A program made the translations under genes and the position numbers. A stretch of DNA of 64,000 bases from Echiichthys vipera. Taxonomy: Eukaryota; Chordata; Actinopteri; Perciformes; Trachinidae. Numbering within the stretch: position 1 is the first letter of the stretch; every line of letters starts with the position of its first letter. Location of the stretch: NCBI GenBank assembly GCA_963691815.1, contig OY829653.1, forward strand, positions 3,915,944-3,979,943, given 5' to 3'. This document shows positions 22,060-33,507 of this stretch, in pieces. The notes under the pieces are model-generated. The model had not been told where the DNA came from. It did not search any database and saw only the letters and a list, made by a program, of their open reading frames with translations.

Positions 22060-22168
22060 ATATATGTATATGTATATGTGTGTGCGTGTGTGTTTGTGTG
22101 TGACATGTATAATAACTGAGTGAAATAATTTAATTTCCCCTTGCGGGATTAATGCAGTAATTCTTCTT
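22060..22168 (+). mobile_element. SINE-3 tail remnant with GT microsatellite
   Basis: A TATATG/GTGTGT run leads into AATAATTTAATTTCCCC, then GCGGGATTAATGCAGTAATT and CTTCTT, a diverged form of the SINE-3 tail at 8440 and 45800. Confidence 0.6.
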
Positions 22169-22386
22169 AAGTTGTGTGTCATGTTTAGTTGTGTGTTGTT
22201 GTGGTTTTAAATGTGAAACCTGTGTGTCTATGCTGCTGGACTCCCTAGATTTTAAATATTCCTGGTGAAATAAAAATGTCATGAAAAGAAAAAAATGAAA
22301 ATTAAATAAAATACAATGCACAAGGGAAGAGACACTTCATTTATGATTTGTTAGGGGACTGCACGAGTCGCCCTTAAAGTGCACAA

Positions 22387-22448
22387 CATTTGCGTAGCCT
22401 TTGGCCAAAATGGTGAAAAAGCATCTTGCAATATTGTTGGTGATCAGA
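22387..22448 (+). repeat. Direct repeat, copy 1 (62 bp)
   Basis: CATTTGCGTAGCCTTTGG to TGTTGGTGATCAGA recurs at 22995-23047, with a 9-bp difference in the middle. No other copy seen. The SINE-2 insertion at 22608 lies between the two. Confidence 0.75.
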
Positions 22449-22607
22449 CACTGGGACAACATGCAAACTCCTGAAAAGTTATGTGTGCATAATTTATTTA
22501 TAGTTTCTTTTGCTAACTTTAGATATTTAAACGGCCAACAGACACATTTACCATTACATAAAAGTGTTATCTGAGGCGTTTGTGAATGTTAATGTTGAAC
22601 TTAGCTT

Positions 22608-22913
22608 ATGGTAAATGGACTTATACTTATAAAGCACCTTTCTAGTCTTCTGACTACTCAAGGTGCTTTCACAGTGTTTGTCACATTCACCCGTTCACAC
22701 AGACATTCACACTGATGGCAGTGGACATCTACAGACCATCTAATCTAACCATTCACACCACATTTACACACCCATGCACAGCACGGGGAGCAATTCAGGG
22801 TTCAGTTTCTTGCCCAAGGACACTTCGACATGTGGACCAGATGAGGTGGGGATCGAACTGCGGATCTCTCAAATGGAAGATGACCCACTCTTCCACTCAG
22901 CCACAGCCGCCCC
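22608..22913 (-). mobile_element. SINE-2 (tRNA-derived), near-complete copy
   Basis: In minus orientation it starts GGGGCGGCTGTGGCTGAGTG, an A-box-like tRNA head, with a B-box-like GTTCGATCCCC. The body contains CCTTGGGCAAGAAACTGAAC and ends in ATGGTAAATGGACTTATAC-type sequence read from the other strand. It is the intact-site comparator for the interrupted copy at 46554-47172. Confidence 0.85.
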
Positions 22914-22994
22914 ATGTCTGTTCACAGATCCTGTGAGAGTTTGATGCTGAGACGGAAAAACATCTCAAACAAAGTTCATTTCCTCCTGATTTGT

Positions 22995-23047
22995 CATTTG
23001 CGTAGCCTTTGGTGAAAATGCATCTTGCAATATTGTTGGTGATCAGA
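22995..23047 (+). repeat. Direct repeat, copy 2 (53 bp)
   Basis: Second copy of the 22387 block, lacking 9 bases (CCAAAATGG region). It suggests a local duplication about 600 bp apart. Confidence 0.75.
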
Positions 23048-23690
23048 GATGATTTACTCACGATTGATGGGAATGAATAATCCTCTCCCTGAGCCACTGA
23101 GCTACAAAAACCACAGAACAAAAGCTTTAATCTGGATTTTCACCAATAGACAAAACCCACAGCTGCTTCCCTGGCAAATAATCCTGAAAGCGTTTGTGTG
23201 AAGTTGAAGTGTAACACGTTCATGTCCAACTCCATCCATATCCACTCACAGTGGCTCCGCTCCCTGACAGCGGGGCAGATACCGCATTTACCTCTGTTGA
23301 GTTTGAAGTCTCAGCTCTTTTGGTTCTGGGTTTTGATAAAGATTTGTGTTCCAGTGATGACGTATTTATTACTTAATCACTTTCTGACAGCACATGTTCT
23401 TGGTTATAAGATCACAGCAAACAATAACTTTGCTTTAAAAGTCCAATATTGTGCTCATTATCAGGTTCATACTTGTATTTTGAGTTTTTCTGGCGTTAAG
23501 CAAGTGTTTGCATGCTTAAATATTCAAGAAATGCATTATTTTCTGTCTGAATATTATATATTATTTAAATGCTTCGTTTTAGCCCTGCACAAAACTGTTC
23601 AAGTAACGTGATCATACGAGTTGAATATTGGACCAAAATCTCAAAATTGCAGGAAGCGAACTAAATGTACTGTACAGAGACAAGACGATA
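23048..23690. other. Unassigned sequence
   Basis: A 137-codon plus ORF (23198-23611) lacks a domain I know and is hydrophobic, in AT-rich DNA. I regard it as a chance frame. CTGAGCCACTGAGCTAC at 23091 resembles a SINE head on the minus strand. Confidence 0.35.
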
Positions 23691-24277
23691 GGGCGCACTC
23701 CCACTGTGCGTCCGTCCCGTGCCCCGTGCTTTAGGGTCCTTGTCCCCCCCTCCAGACCCGTTTGTACTCACACTACCTGGGCCTCGGAGAATGCTTCTTG
23801 CTGCCTATACGTCATCACGCCGTAACACATCACACGCATTGATGACGTCATCGCGATGCGTCGCTTTGTCTCCAGATCTTTCCATAGACCTCTGAGTTTT
23901 TGTGTGTCTTGTCGACTGTTTTTGAATCTTTTCATCGACCAAATCTGCAGTAAACACTCCACCTCCGCATCACACCAACGTGAACCTTTCACCGCCATTG
24001 TTTTAAATGTCCGCGCATGGTCCCTCCTTCTTTTTTCTATGTCCCAACAGGCGCACAGGAAATGACCTCAGAACCACCGTAGGCCTCGTGCTCGTACACG
24101 TGCGCACGCTCGTGCTCGTTCATGTGCAAACGTGCTTTACAAAAGCCCACCTCTCCCAAACGGGCCGTGGACGGCAAGCGTGCCGCGGTACGGTTGCACT
24201 CACACTGGTCAAACGAACTAGACTTTAGCCGTGAAACGTGCTTGGGCACGGTACGGATGGACAGTGTGAGTGCGCCC
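23691..24277 (-). mobile_element. H-MITE copy 3, full length, inverted
   Basis: The ends are GGGCGCACTCCCACTGTGCG (with substitutions) and GGACAGTGTGAGTGCGCCC. The flanks are ATA and TAT, so the target duplication is not cleanly preserved. All internal landmarks are present: the CRE-like cluster, Myb/SANT-like exon and the GCACGAGC tandem. Confidence 0.85.
23768..23998 (-). pseudogene. Myb/SANT-like reading frame in H-MITE copy 3
   Basis: A 76-codon frame from the conserved ATG (23998). It reads RWCDAEVECLLQIW, then a KRFKNSRQD basic run, LWKDLETK, and ends in GVMTYRQQEAFSEAQVV. The first third matches a Myb/SANT-like helix. The rest is the read-through of the CRE-like cluster and is probably not real domain. 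The same 76-codon frame is open in the 37625 copy. Confidence 0.55.
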
Positions 24278-26074
24278 TATAAAACTATTCAATTCTTTTT
24301 AACATGTAAGGACTATTAGAAAATTCTAAAATTGTTGAGTCGTTACACTGAGTCAGCGCAGGGAACTAGACTGATGTGAAAACTGTTGTCTGGTGTCAAA
24401 CTTTGCAGCATGAAGTTTTATCAACAACGAGCAAAAGAACGATTTTGAGGAGTTTTTTGTTTTTGACTTAAGATTAAAAACACCTGCATTCAACAAAACA
24501 TGTCGAGATTTAGCGCCGATGCCGAGAAACTTTTTAAAATGAATATCAGCCGTCAAGTCATCAAAGCAAGCATTGAACAAAAGATGAGATTTCCTAAAAA
24601 AAGCATTTGTGATTTGAGGAAAATTCAGAGTAATTCTTTATTGTACATTAAAAATTGTTTCCACCAAACAAACAGCGTCGTCTGAAAACAAAAAAAGTTA
24701 CAAAACAAAGCCCAGAAATTGTTTTTAAATGTTCAGTGGGGAGAAGAATAAACATTCATTTGCAAAATTGACCATGAACAATGGTAAAAAAGCAACAATG
24801 AGACAACGTCTGAAGATGAACGTTGCCAAGACCGAACAAGATGCACCGACAACAACGGGGGGAGACCATTGTCTGATTGTCTGTGGATCACACGAGAACG
24901 CACACGGTGGGCGTGTGTTCCTCAGTACTCAGCTACAAGAAACCATTTGTTTCATAGCAAAGCAGCAGAGAGAGAAACAGAGAGATATTCTCCTGGGGGA
25001 TGAAGGTGTCGGAGGGCTTTGTTCGCCCGGCGCTGCTGCGACGCCCCGGTGAGGGAGCTGGGCGTGTCCGCCGGCCCACCTGGGAGGTCGTGTTGTCGGG
25101 CTGGAGGCCAAAAAGAAAAACCCCTCGGGGTCTCCGAAAGACAGATCGCATCATAGAACAGCAACGTGAGCGACTCTGGTGCCGGCTCAGGAGGGAACCA
25201 GAGCGATCCAGGCTGCGTCACTCAAGTGTTGAATTGATAAATGCTTTAAGCTACACTTGGCAAGACTGCACCTGCATACACCTCTTATCAGCCTCGAGCA
25301 CAAAGTGGAGCGACAGCAAAGGAGAGCATCACATCCCGAACCAGCTGAGACACTCATCATTTCTCTTATTTACCTAAATTACACGTGTTGGATATCTTCT
25401 CTACCGCCGGGAAGTGACTAAACAAACTTCTAAAGAGACGACTCAGCGTTCTGTCAAAGAAAACCTGGATGTTTGGTCTTAAGAGAAAGTCACAGAGCGG
25501 ATGAGGGGACGAACTACAGTCTGCTCTCTCCTGACTGTCCACCAAAGAAGGAAGCTGCAGGTTGTTTGTAAAACCAATATTTAGGTTTATTACAGCAAGC
25601 AACTTCTAGAGGCTGTAGTAATTATGATGGGAAGGAAAGAGACGGCAAAGGTGGAAGTCTGGTATCAAGCCCAGTCCAGACAAAACCGTTCATTTAAACT
25701 TAATTTAACTTAAGTACATGACTATGTTCTGCTACATTATGTACGTAACTACTTCACACACTTACTGTACGTACGTAACTGAAGCTACGTAACAAACGTA
25801 CTCATTTGAACCCAAACCGCCACCATGCCAGTTATGTTTGGCTACAGCTGTGCTCAAGAGCTTGTGGCAGACATTCAAACAGCCACCGCCACCAAGCTCA
25901 GGTTTGGTCTGCAGGTTGGAGGGAGAGTTCATTGTGAGGGAGCTAGCGTGCTGGGCTAAGGTGTGCTCTCTTCCAGTAAATCCTGGAGGTCCCCTCTCTT
26001 TCTCTCTGTGTCCCTGTGTCACGCCAGATGGAAGGTGGATGACACCCCTGCTAGCTTTTGGCACCTTTCTTTAA
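24278..26074. other. Unassigned sequence with one GC-rich block
   Basis: The GC-rich part 24990-25220 is open in several frames on both strands (up to 125 codons) with no recognisable domain. 25760-25825 contains the ACGTAACAAACGTACTCATT fragment of the repeat at 19815. No host gene recognised. Confidence 0.3.
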
Positions 26075-26225
26075 ACCTAACAATGTAGTTTTGTTGCCTG
26101 GATCCAACCAAACTGTGACATTTATCAACGCTAACGACGTTTAAAGCAGCTACGGTTACGTTTAGGTGGTGTTGATCACCTGCCACAACACTCCTGTGGG
26201 TCATATTTGAGGTTAGGAACAATCT
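26075..26225 (+). repeat. CCTAACAATGTAGTTTTGTTGCC-type repeat fragment
   Basis: AAACCTAACAATGTAG and GTTTTGTTGCCTGGATCC resemble the CCTAAACCTAACC-type family at 19815. Boundaries and class are uncertain. Confidence 0.35.
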
Positions 26226-26524
26226 ATGCGGTTGTATGGTTTGAGGAATTGTTGTTTATTCCATGTACTGATGACGTAGAGGGTTATTTATTGGGATTAA
26301 AGTCTTTAAGCTTTAAATAGTCATCCCTGGCTACAGTTTGGGGAAGACAGCGAACAAAACGCAGCTTTAATAAAGTGACATTTTTACAAATCAACTCAGT
26401 TTTGGTGTTAATTCCTTTAAAAAAATCCTCTAAACAAAGTGACGTCTTTCACTTTTATTGGAGTAACACAGAACATACCAATGATGGATGCGTCCGCCCC
26501 CCCAAAAAATCAGGGACATATATA
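26226..26524. other. Unassigned sequence
   Basis: AT-rich. No gene or repeat recognised. Confidence 0.35.
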
Positions 26525-26878
26525 TTCATTCATTCATTCATCTTCAACCGCTTGTCCCTGTCGGGGTCGCGGGGGGCTGGAGCCGATCCCAGCTGACATC
26601 GGGCGTGAGGCGGGGTCCACCCTGGACAGGACGCCAGTCTATCACAGGACACATAGAGACGAACAGAGACAGACAACCATTCACACCTACGGGTGATTTA
26701 GAGTCATCAATGAACCGAACACCTGCACGTCTTTGGACTGTGGGAGGAAACCGGAGAACCCGGAGAAAACCCACGCAGACACGGGGACAACATGCAAACT
26801 CCACACAGAAAGGGGCACGAACCGGGAACCCTCTCGCTCTGAGGCGACAGTGCTAACCACCACACCACCGTGTAGCCC
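26525..26878 (-). mobile_element. SINE-1 (tRNA-derived), near full-length copy
   Basis: Starting from the minus-strand head, GGTGTGGTGGTTAGCACTGT (A box) and GGTTCGTGCCCC (decayed B box) lead into the conserved body and finish with GACAGGGACAAGCGGTTGAA and an (ATTC)n-type tail at 26525-26540. It is about 90% alike by eye to the 33508 copy. ORFs across it on both strands are repeat translations that are often misannotated as proteins. Confidence 0.9.
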
Positions 26879-27556
26879 ATACACACAGCAAATGTACCAG
26901 TGTATAACAACTCAAAACCCCAAATGTTCCTCAACAAAACATGACTTTGCTATCTCTTACATGACACTGAAGATATTAATATTCATTTGATTTCAAAGAC
27001 AAACTAAAACAAGCCTTTCCGTATCTTCAGATCCCTCCTTCCTTTGCTCACCGTGTCGAATGTTTAGTAACATGAAAGGAGGGAAAGCGTCTGTTTCCCT
27101 TTGGAGCGCTAACGTCTCTATTTGTCGTCCCCGGGGACCGGCACTTGTCAGCGTGCAGCTCTACGGAGACAGATCCCTCCTCCGACTCCGAGGGAAATCA
27201 CCTCGTTTGTTTTGTGTCAATCCCCTCAAATCCTGCAGCGCCACTGTGCTCCGGCTGCCCTCCCCCGCGCTCCCCAGAGAGTACAGGCCGCATTATTCCT
27301 GTCTACGCGGAAGAAAGGTCAACTTAACAATACAGAGAAATGGAGTTTACTCACCTTTTTTTATTTAATGCTAAGTGTTAACTACTTCAGATGTAAATGT
27401 GTGCAAGTGCCATCTATAAAGCTGGCTTCTGATTGGCTGACAGGAATCCATTAAAGCTCAAACAGATCTGACAGTTATGGTTGAATCCCTCTTATTATTC
27501 AGGCTTTGAGTGTAAACATTAGACCTGTTAGTGACTTTACCATTTACAGTATATAG
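26879..27556. other. Unassigned sequence
   Basis: A GC-richer part at 27080-27320 is open in three frames on the plus strand, with no known domain. No repeat recognised. Confidence 0.35.
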
Positions 27557-27562
27557 CAAAAA

Positions 27563-27840
27563 TGAAAGGAGCCAGTTGAGGTGGTTCAGGATCATCTGGT
27601 AAGGATGAACCCTGGGCGCCTCCCTAGGGAGGTGTTCCAGGCACGTCCAGCTGGGAGGAGGCCTTGGGGAAGACCCAGGACCAGGTGGAGGGATTAGATC
27701 TCCACACTGGCCTGGGAACGCCTCGGGATCCCCCAGTTAGAGCTGGTTAATGTGGCCCGGGAAAGGGAAGTTTGGGGTCCCCTGCTAAAGCTGCTGCCCC
27801 CGCGACCCGACCCCGGATAAGAGGCTGAAGATGAGATGAG
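27563..27840 (+). mobile_element. LINE-R 3' end, 5'-truncated
   Basis: It begins at the GAAAGGAGCCAGTTGAGGTG point of the LINE, carries the PREVFQARPAGRRP-type coding end and stops in GAAGATGAGATGAG. CAAAAA stands on both sides (27557-27562, 27841-27846), a possible short target duplication. Confidence 0.8.
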
Positions 27841-27889
27841 CAAAAAAGCATTTAAAGCTAAATCTTCCCCTTTTTTATTATTGTTGGTG

Positions 27890-27975
27890 TTGCACTGTTT
27901 TTAACAAATGTACAGTGTCCTTGAGTGCTTAGAAAGGCGCCTATGAATAAAATGTATTATTATTATTATAACTGA
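27890..27975 (+). repeat. Retroelement tail with (ATT)n
   Basis: GTGTCCTTGAGTGCTTAGAA, then AGGCGCCTATGAATAAAATG and a TATTATT run. This is a tail I know from fish retroelements. The head is missing. Confidence 0.5.
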
Positions 27976-28003
27976 TAGGTGTGGTGGTTAGCACTGTCTC
28001 CTC

Positions 28004-28165
28004 TGCGTAGGGAGGTGGGACGAGGTGGCTGATGGGTCCCAAAACACAAGACTCTCGAGGGGGACCAGTGTTCGTGTCCCTGGAAGTTCTAAGCTACACC
28101 ACAATATATTTTTTTTAATCCTAACCGTCACATTTGGTTGACTATGCCTAACCGGCATTGTCCAC
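28004..28165 (+). repeat. Interspersed repeat related to 19010 and 30850
   Basis: GGTGGGACGAGGTGGCTGATG, ACACAAGACTCTCGAGGGGG and ACCAGTGTTCGTGTCCC, then an ATCCTAACCGTCACATTTGG part. It aligns with 30855-31010 in order and spacing. The class is unknown. Confidence 0.5.
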
Positions 28166-28369
28166 TTCCAGGTTCAGTTTCACAGCATTAAGTCGGTGAT
28201 TATTCTCTGTTGATTAGTGCACCTTTAACCAGCTGGCTATATGTTACAGGTTCTCTGTCAACACATTTCTTACATTTTCCTTTGACCATTAATTTCTTTC
28301 TATAGTCAATTCTGTCCCTGTATTTCTATTACACATATATCGTTGTTCTTTCTGCTTACAGAGCTGATA

Positions 28370-28890
28370 TACACTCACCGGCCACTTTATTAGGTACACC
28401 TGTCCAACTGCTCGTTAATGCAAATTTCTAATCAGCCAATCACATGGCAGCAACCACATGCATTTAGGCATGGTAAAGAGGATGTGCTGCAGTTCAAAGC
28501 GAGCATCAGAACGGGGAAGAAAGGTGATTTAAGTGACTTTGAACGTGGCACGGTTGTTGTTCCCACTGCTGATCTACTGGGATTTTCACGCACAACCATC
28601 TCTAGGGTTTTTACAGAGAACGGTCCCAAAAAGAGAAAATAACCAGTGAGCTGCAGTTCTGTGGGCACAGATGTTAATGTCAGAGGTCAGAGGAGAACGG
28701 CCGGACTGGTGCGAGCTGATAGAAAGGAAACAGGAACTCAAACATCCACTGGTTCCAACAGAGGAACGCAGGAGAGCGTCTGTGAACACACAACACCACC
28801 GACTTTCTACAGAGAGGGAACAGCAGCAGAAGACCACACTGACTCTTTATTAAGCACCAGGTGCACCTAATAAAGTGGCCGCTGAGTGTA
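28370..28890 (+). mobile_element. Tc1-type element, internal deletion derivative
   Basis: The inverted ends share CGGCCACTTTATTAGGT and its complement (ACCTAATAAAGTGGCCG). TA dinucleotides flank at 28370-28371 and 28889-28890 as for Tc1/mariner. About 517 bases remain of an element normally over 1 kb, so most of the transposase gene is deleted. The remnant frames keep the N-terminal helix-turn-helix region. Confidence 0.85.
28418..28642 (+). pseudogene. Tc1-type transposase N-terminal remnant
   Basis: The frame contains KGDLSDFERGTVV and LLGFSRTTISRVF, the paired-like helix-turn-helix of a Tc1-type transposase. The segment normally between them (a GARRAGLS-like stretch) is missing. No DDE catalytic domain follows. 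Non-functional. Confidence 0.75.
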
Positions 28891-30849
28891 CATTAGAATC
28901 CTCTCTGTGTGATATAGTCTAGTTGTAGGGTCCAGTATCCTTTCTAGTGCCGTTTCAGGGCTTTTTAACCCTGACAAGACTTAAACTAATGGAAAAACAA
29001 TGATGAGGAAATGAAAAGATATGAGGATACAGTGTTTCAGTACGAGTATGGACAATTAGCACCTTCAGTGAAACATATCCACACTGACATCCAATCGCTC
29101 ATATTGGCTGTGCATGGCCCGTATACCTAAACTGTCAATCTTATAGGTTTCTCACACCTTGGTGATGATCAGCTGGATTAGCAGCTGCTGCAGAACGGGA
29201 AATGTTTTCTTGATATTTGCAAAGTGCAGATGTCTTACAGTAGCGATTTGGAAGATACTCTAATCATCACAGTACAGACAGAGAGACAGTAATTCACATG
29301 TCTTTATGTCGTACTTCATGAAAGAAGCAAGTGGCTGGTAGAGTCCCTACAGCTGCAGTAGTTGACCAACTTAATCCCACAAACATGTTCACAACAACAC
29401 ATTTCTGACACATTTTTCCAAAGAAACACCTGAAAGTTTACGTCCAGATGCCGATTGCATAACCCGACTAATTCAAACCCTGATCAAACCCTCGGGATCC
29501 GACTTTGACAATGACACACCGTACACACGTGTCATTACAGTTGACAAGCGTCGCACTCTCACTGTACAGTATACTGTGTACTCGTGTTGACAGTACGCGG
29601 CGGCACAAACAACGCGCGGCACCTCCAGCAGAAATAATAAGCATTGTGGAGCAGCGTAGCGAAGCAGGTGCAAAGACGCCTACTTTTCCCTCCCCCATTC
29701 TTGACGAGCCCCCGTATCACACGCAGATGTTTCCCATCAAAGGCACCCACAAACCTCTCCACCCTGAGTATGTAAACCGAGATAAGGACCCATTAAAACA
29801 GAGGGACTCTGCAAACTGCACCTCGCTATTGAGCTTCCCTTTCTTTTACAATACGCACTTCAAGACGACGAGCTGCTTCCCTTTTTTTCCTCCGCGGGGT
29901 CACATATGCTTTAGTGCCGCGGGCAAAACATGTAGGTAGGTAGGATGAGGCATTTGTAAATTGACAAGAAAAAGGGATAATGCCAGAGTGGTATCTGGAT
30001 GCGGCGGGGGGGAAAAAAAGCAAATGATTGAATAACAGTAATTAAAGCAGTTATTCGTTCGGCGAGCACCTGCATGAGGGATGATATTGCTCCTTAATTC
30101 AGCTCAGTTTAACTTCTCTCAGCCGGTGGTTCCAGCATCGCCTCATTAATCGCTGATTGGCATCGAGCTGTTCACAGGAACAAACTGTTTACTCTGTCTT
30201 GCCTGCTTACTTTGGTCTGCACGCGGCGACGGCGGCCTCTCTCTAATGCAGCATCAAGGCCTATTGTATTGAACGAGCCCGGCGCCACGCTTCTTACATG
30301 TTCTTTTGTGGACCGTGTGATAAGACTGATTCGTATGTACATATACGACAGAGAAGTAGGTATTACTGTACAATCATACGGTGTATTCTGTGTGTTATTT
30401 TTCACATGCAGTGCAGTTTTGGGTGAAAAGGTGCATTTTGGTAAAAGCACTACAGCATCCAGGTGGCTGAGCGTAAACTCGGTCCTGTCTCCGTCTTTTC
30501 TTCTTGAAGGTTGAACTTCGGAGACGTCGCCAAAAGATGTTTATTGAATTCTCCGGCTGATAATTAACATATTCAGAGTACTCTCGCAAGCCGGGGCGGC
30601 CTCAAGAAAAGTACTCGCATTAAAAATGATGTTCCCATGCAACTAAACCGTATTCTCAATTACATTTGGAGGGAAAAGCGTTTTCTCCCGTTTTACGTTT
30701 GTCGTCGATGAATCACAAATACTTTTCTAATCGTACACTGATTTAAAAAATGAATTAGTGTCTGTTCAAAGTGTGCGTAGGTGGGCTGTCCCCATTCACT
30801 GTGTACGCAAAATATGCACCTATGTATTTATCATAATGCATACGTGTGC
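28891..30849. other. Unassigned; candidate conserved block 30040-30330
   Basis: A 144-codon plus ORF (29505-29939) has no known domain. The block 30040-30330 has CCTCATTAATCGCTGATTG (homeodomain-like), TGTTTAC (forkhead-like) and TTGTGGAC (RUNX-like) words and no repeat signature. It is a reasonable candidate enhancer, unproven. Confidence 0.3.
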
Positions 30850-31010
30850 GGAGGACGGTCGGGGTGGTAGACTTTCACACAAGACACAGGACTTCGATCT
30901 GGGGGACCAGTGTCCGTGTCCCGGAAGTACTAACCCACAACCTTTTTTCTTATCTTAACCAAGTCGTTGTGGTGCCTAAACTTAACCGTCACGTACACAC
31001 AGAGACTGCA
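30850..31010 (+). repeat. Interspersed repeat related to 28004
   Basis: GGTGGTAGACTTTCACACAA, GGGGGACCAGTGTCCGTGTC, then TTATCTTAACCAAGTCGTTG and GCCTAAACTTAACCGTCACG. Same order of blocks as 28004-28165. Confidence 0.5.
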
Positions 31011-31624
31011 AGTGGCATACAATGATGATCTGAGGATGCTTTTAAAAAAGGCCCAGATGGACCGGTTGTTGTTGTTTATTTAAAGCTGCATTTATCAACA
31101 ATATCATATGAATAATGGGATAAATGGAGGACATATAAGAAAAGGGATTGCTCGTAGTGACAAACCCACTGTGACCCATCTCCTGACTTTGCAGATCCCC
31201 TCAGTTCTATGGACTGTTTCAGCTTCTTTCAGCTTATTGTTTTGGTAAATTACGGCCCGTCACTTTATGGTTCGGGTTAAGTCTCACTGCTTTCATCAAA
31301 TCTATGCCTGGCTGCAGCAGTTTTCAGTGAAAAAGCTCCAGCTGGTGAAAATATTGGAGGATTTAGCAGCTGGAGAGAAAGGTGTTTTCCTCAGGTGTTG
31401 GTTGAAACCAAAACCGACCTAAAAGAGAGTCAATATCGCACTTTTCCTGCTGAATGTGTAAATGAGCAACTCGTTAGCCATAGCAACAGTCCAAGGTAAC
31501 GTGTGCTGAGTGGGGTTTTGCCCCCAATGGGTCAAAGAACGCGGAGCAACTGATACTGGATTTTACCAGTGAAGAGTAGAAGGGAACAGTGGAAGTGTAC
31601 GTGTTTACAGACGGGGAACAATGT
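31011..31624. other. Unassigned; possibly old repeat
   Basis: No gene. The part 31320-31580 has the texture of a decayed fish repeat (AACTCGTTAGCCATAGCAAC), but I cannot name it. Confidence 0.3.
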
Positions 31625-32030
31625 GAATTAAATTAAAAATGAGTTTTAGTTTAGATAGTTTATTTTGAATATGTGAAAAAACAAAATGATCATACATTAA
31701 TGCGCAGTCATAAAGAAAAGGGAAATAAACAGAGAGAAAAATAAATGTACAATAACAAAGTAACTCCGAAAAGGAGTGGGAAGAAGTTTAAACTCATTTA
31801 ATTCCACCCCTTTTTAATAAATGTTACTGAAATAACACGTACTGATATAAATCTTTAAAGTAAATTTAAATTAAATTAATTAAAGTAATATTAACAATAA
31901 TAATAACTTCCATTTGTCATTCTTCAATTATCCTGGTTCTACATCTAACAAAGCATAATTCTGTCTTCTATTACAAAGATATTTATCTTAATAAAATATT
32001 ATATTATTCTTTATATCATAATATATAACA
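31625..32030 (-). repeat. Probable retroelement 3' end
   Basis: In minus orientation, AAAAAGGGGTGGAATTAAAT, then GAGTTTAAACTTCTTCCCAC and TCCTTTTCGGAG is a phrase I associate with fish retroelement 3' regions. No coding part remains. Confidence 0.45.
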
Positions 32031-32095
32031 CACATATACACATACTGAAGATGACACACATGATGACAGTACAATATATGAACAAACATACACAG

Positions 32096-32290
32096 GGACG
32101 TACACACACACACATATATATACACATAAACATGCATACATACGGACGTACACACACATATATACACATAAACATGCATACATACGGACGTACACACACA
32201 TATATATACACATAAACATACATACATACGACATACACACACATATATATATACATATACATACATACATACGACATACACACACATACT
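32096..32290 (+). repeat. Minisatellite, ~42-bp units of GGACG + CA/TA runs
   Basis: Units start GGACGTACACACACA at 32097, 32144 and 32186 and continue with TATACACATAAACATGCATA and CATAC. They then pass into CATACGACATACACACACAT units. The tyrosine- and cysteine-rich ORFs in all minus frames are translations of this array. Confidence 0.85.
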
Positions 32291-32400
32291 GAAGATAACA
32301 CATAGATACATAAATGACAAAGTAAATAAACAATATACACACACAGTAATAATCACACACCCTCCTCATTTCTGTACCTTGTATAATTATTATTATATTT

Positions 32401-33507
32401 TTAAACTGGTTTAGGTTTGGACGTTCCCTAAGTGTCCCCTCCAGACTCTTCCATAATTTAACCTACACAACATATTGAAATATTGTTGTGCGTGCTTTCA
32501 GTGGTTTGAATTTAAATTTTCCCCTAAAAATACCAAATGCAGATGCATCATATGGTCTCCACGGTCACATCTCTGGTGGATTTCAGGACCATGTGGTAGA
32601 AAGCGCTCTTCACCACCATCATCCAAACGCCAACACTTGTTCAATAGCGTTCACTCCTTCAGCAGAGTTTGACGATGCTGGTCTAACAGCGGAAGTTTTC
32701 AGAGGTGAACAATGAGTGAACAATGCTTCCTGTTGTCACCAATAAGCATCTACACACAGTTTATAATGAACATAAAGTTAGCAGACTTGCATGCACACAC
32801 ACTTAAAGACACGCAGCTTTCTTGGTGCCTCGCAGGGGCAAACCTCCCACTCCCGCTGCCTCGAAACGAACCTGCCAGTCAACATAAAGTGGGGTCAAAT
32901 CCCAAAGGGCCTCGACTCTAAGGCATTTAAGTGACTGATGTATGCGAGATGGATTTGGGGGTGGGAATAAGCTTTACATCCTCCAATATATCAAAACACA
33001 ATTAAGTGAACTAACAGTTACAATAAGAAGAAAACCTGTAATTATCTCGAACTTCAACTGATGGGAAATAATAGCGGGGTATGGACGATGGCGTGGTTAC
33101 ATTGTTATTTATTTGCCAAGTGAGTTTGATCAACTCCTAAGTGCGACTTATAAATAGTAAATTAGTGGTTTTGGTTCAGTTGCTTTACTTAGTTTACTTG
33201 CATGGTTGTTTTCTAATTAACAAATGCATCATTTCTCTCCAGCAGAATCCTCCGGATACAAAACTTGCCGGGTCGGAGGTTTCTACAGGTCAAATATGGC
33301 GGCTCACGAGAGACAATAGTCACATTTAGAGCGTTGTTTACTGTACGAGAGTGAAAAAAGGGTAAAATACAAAATATAATGTTTATTTTGAGCATTATTG
33401 GTATTAGTATTTGTCCCCCCGTCATGTCTGTTTGTGTCTTCTTAAAAGTACATTTGGAGTTTTCATTTTAAGCATTGGTTTGTTTACATACTGGTGACAT
33501 TACGTTA
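32401..33507. other. Unassigned sequence
   Basis: No gene or named repeat recognised. Confidence 0.35.

Noticed and set aside
23198..23611. 137-codon plus-strand ORF
   Set aside because: Hydrophobic, AT-driven composition, no recognised family and no neighbouring exon.
25000..25377. 125-codon plus ORF in GC-rich block
   Set aside because: Open in several frames on both strands because of GC content; no domain.
26488..26856. Arg/Thr-rich ORF starting in SINE-1
   Set aside because: The same peptide appears at every SINE-1 copy (15693, 33468, 57394); it is repeat sequence read as protein.
29505..29939. 144-codon plus-strand ORF
   Set aside because: No domain recognised; opposite-strand ORFs overlap it; composition does not look coding.
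31988..32369. Three overlapping minus ORFs rich in Cys, Tyr, Val, Met
   Set aside because: Translations of the ~42-bp CA/TA minisatellite; all three frames are open for that reason.
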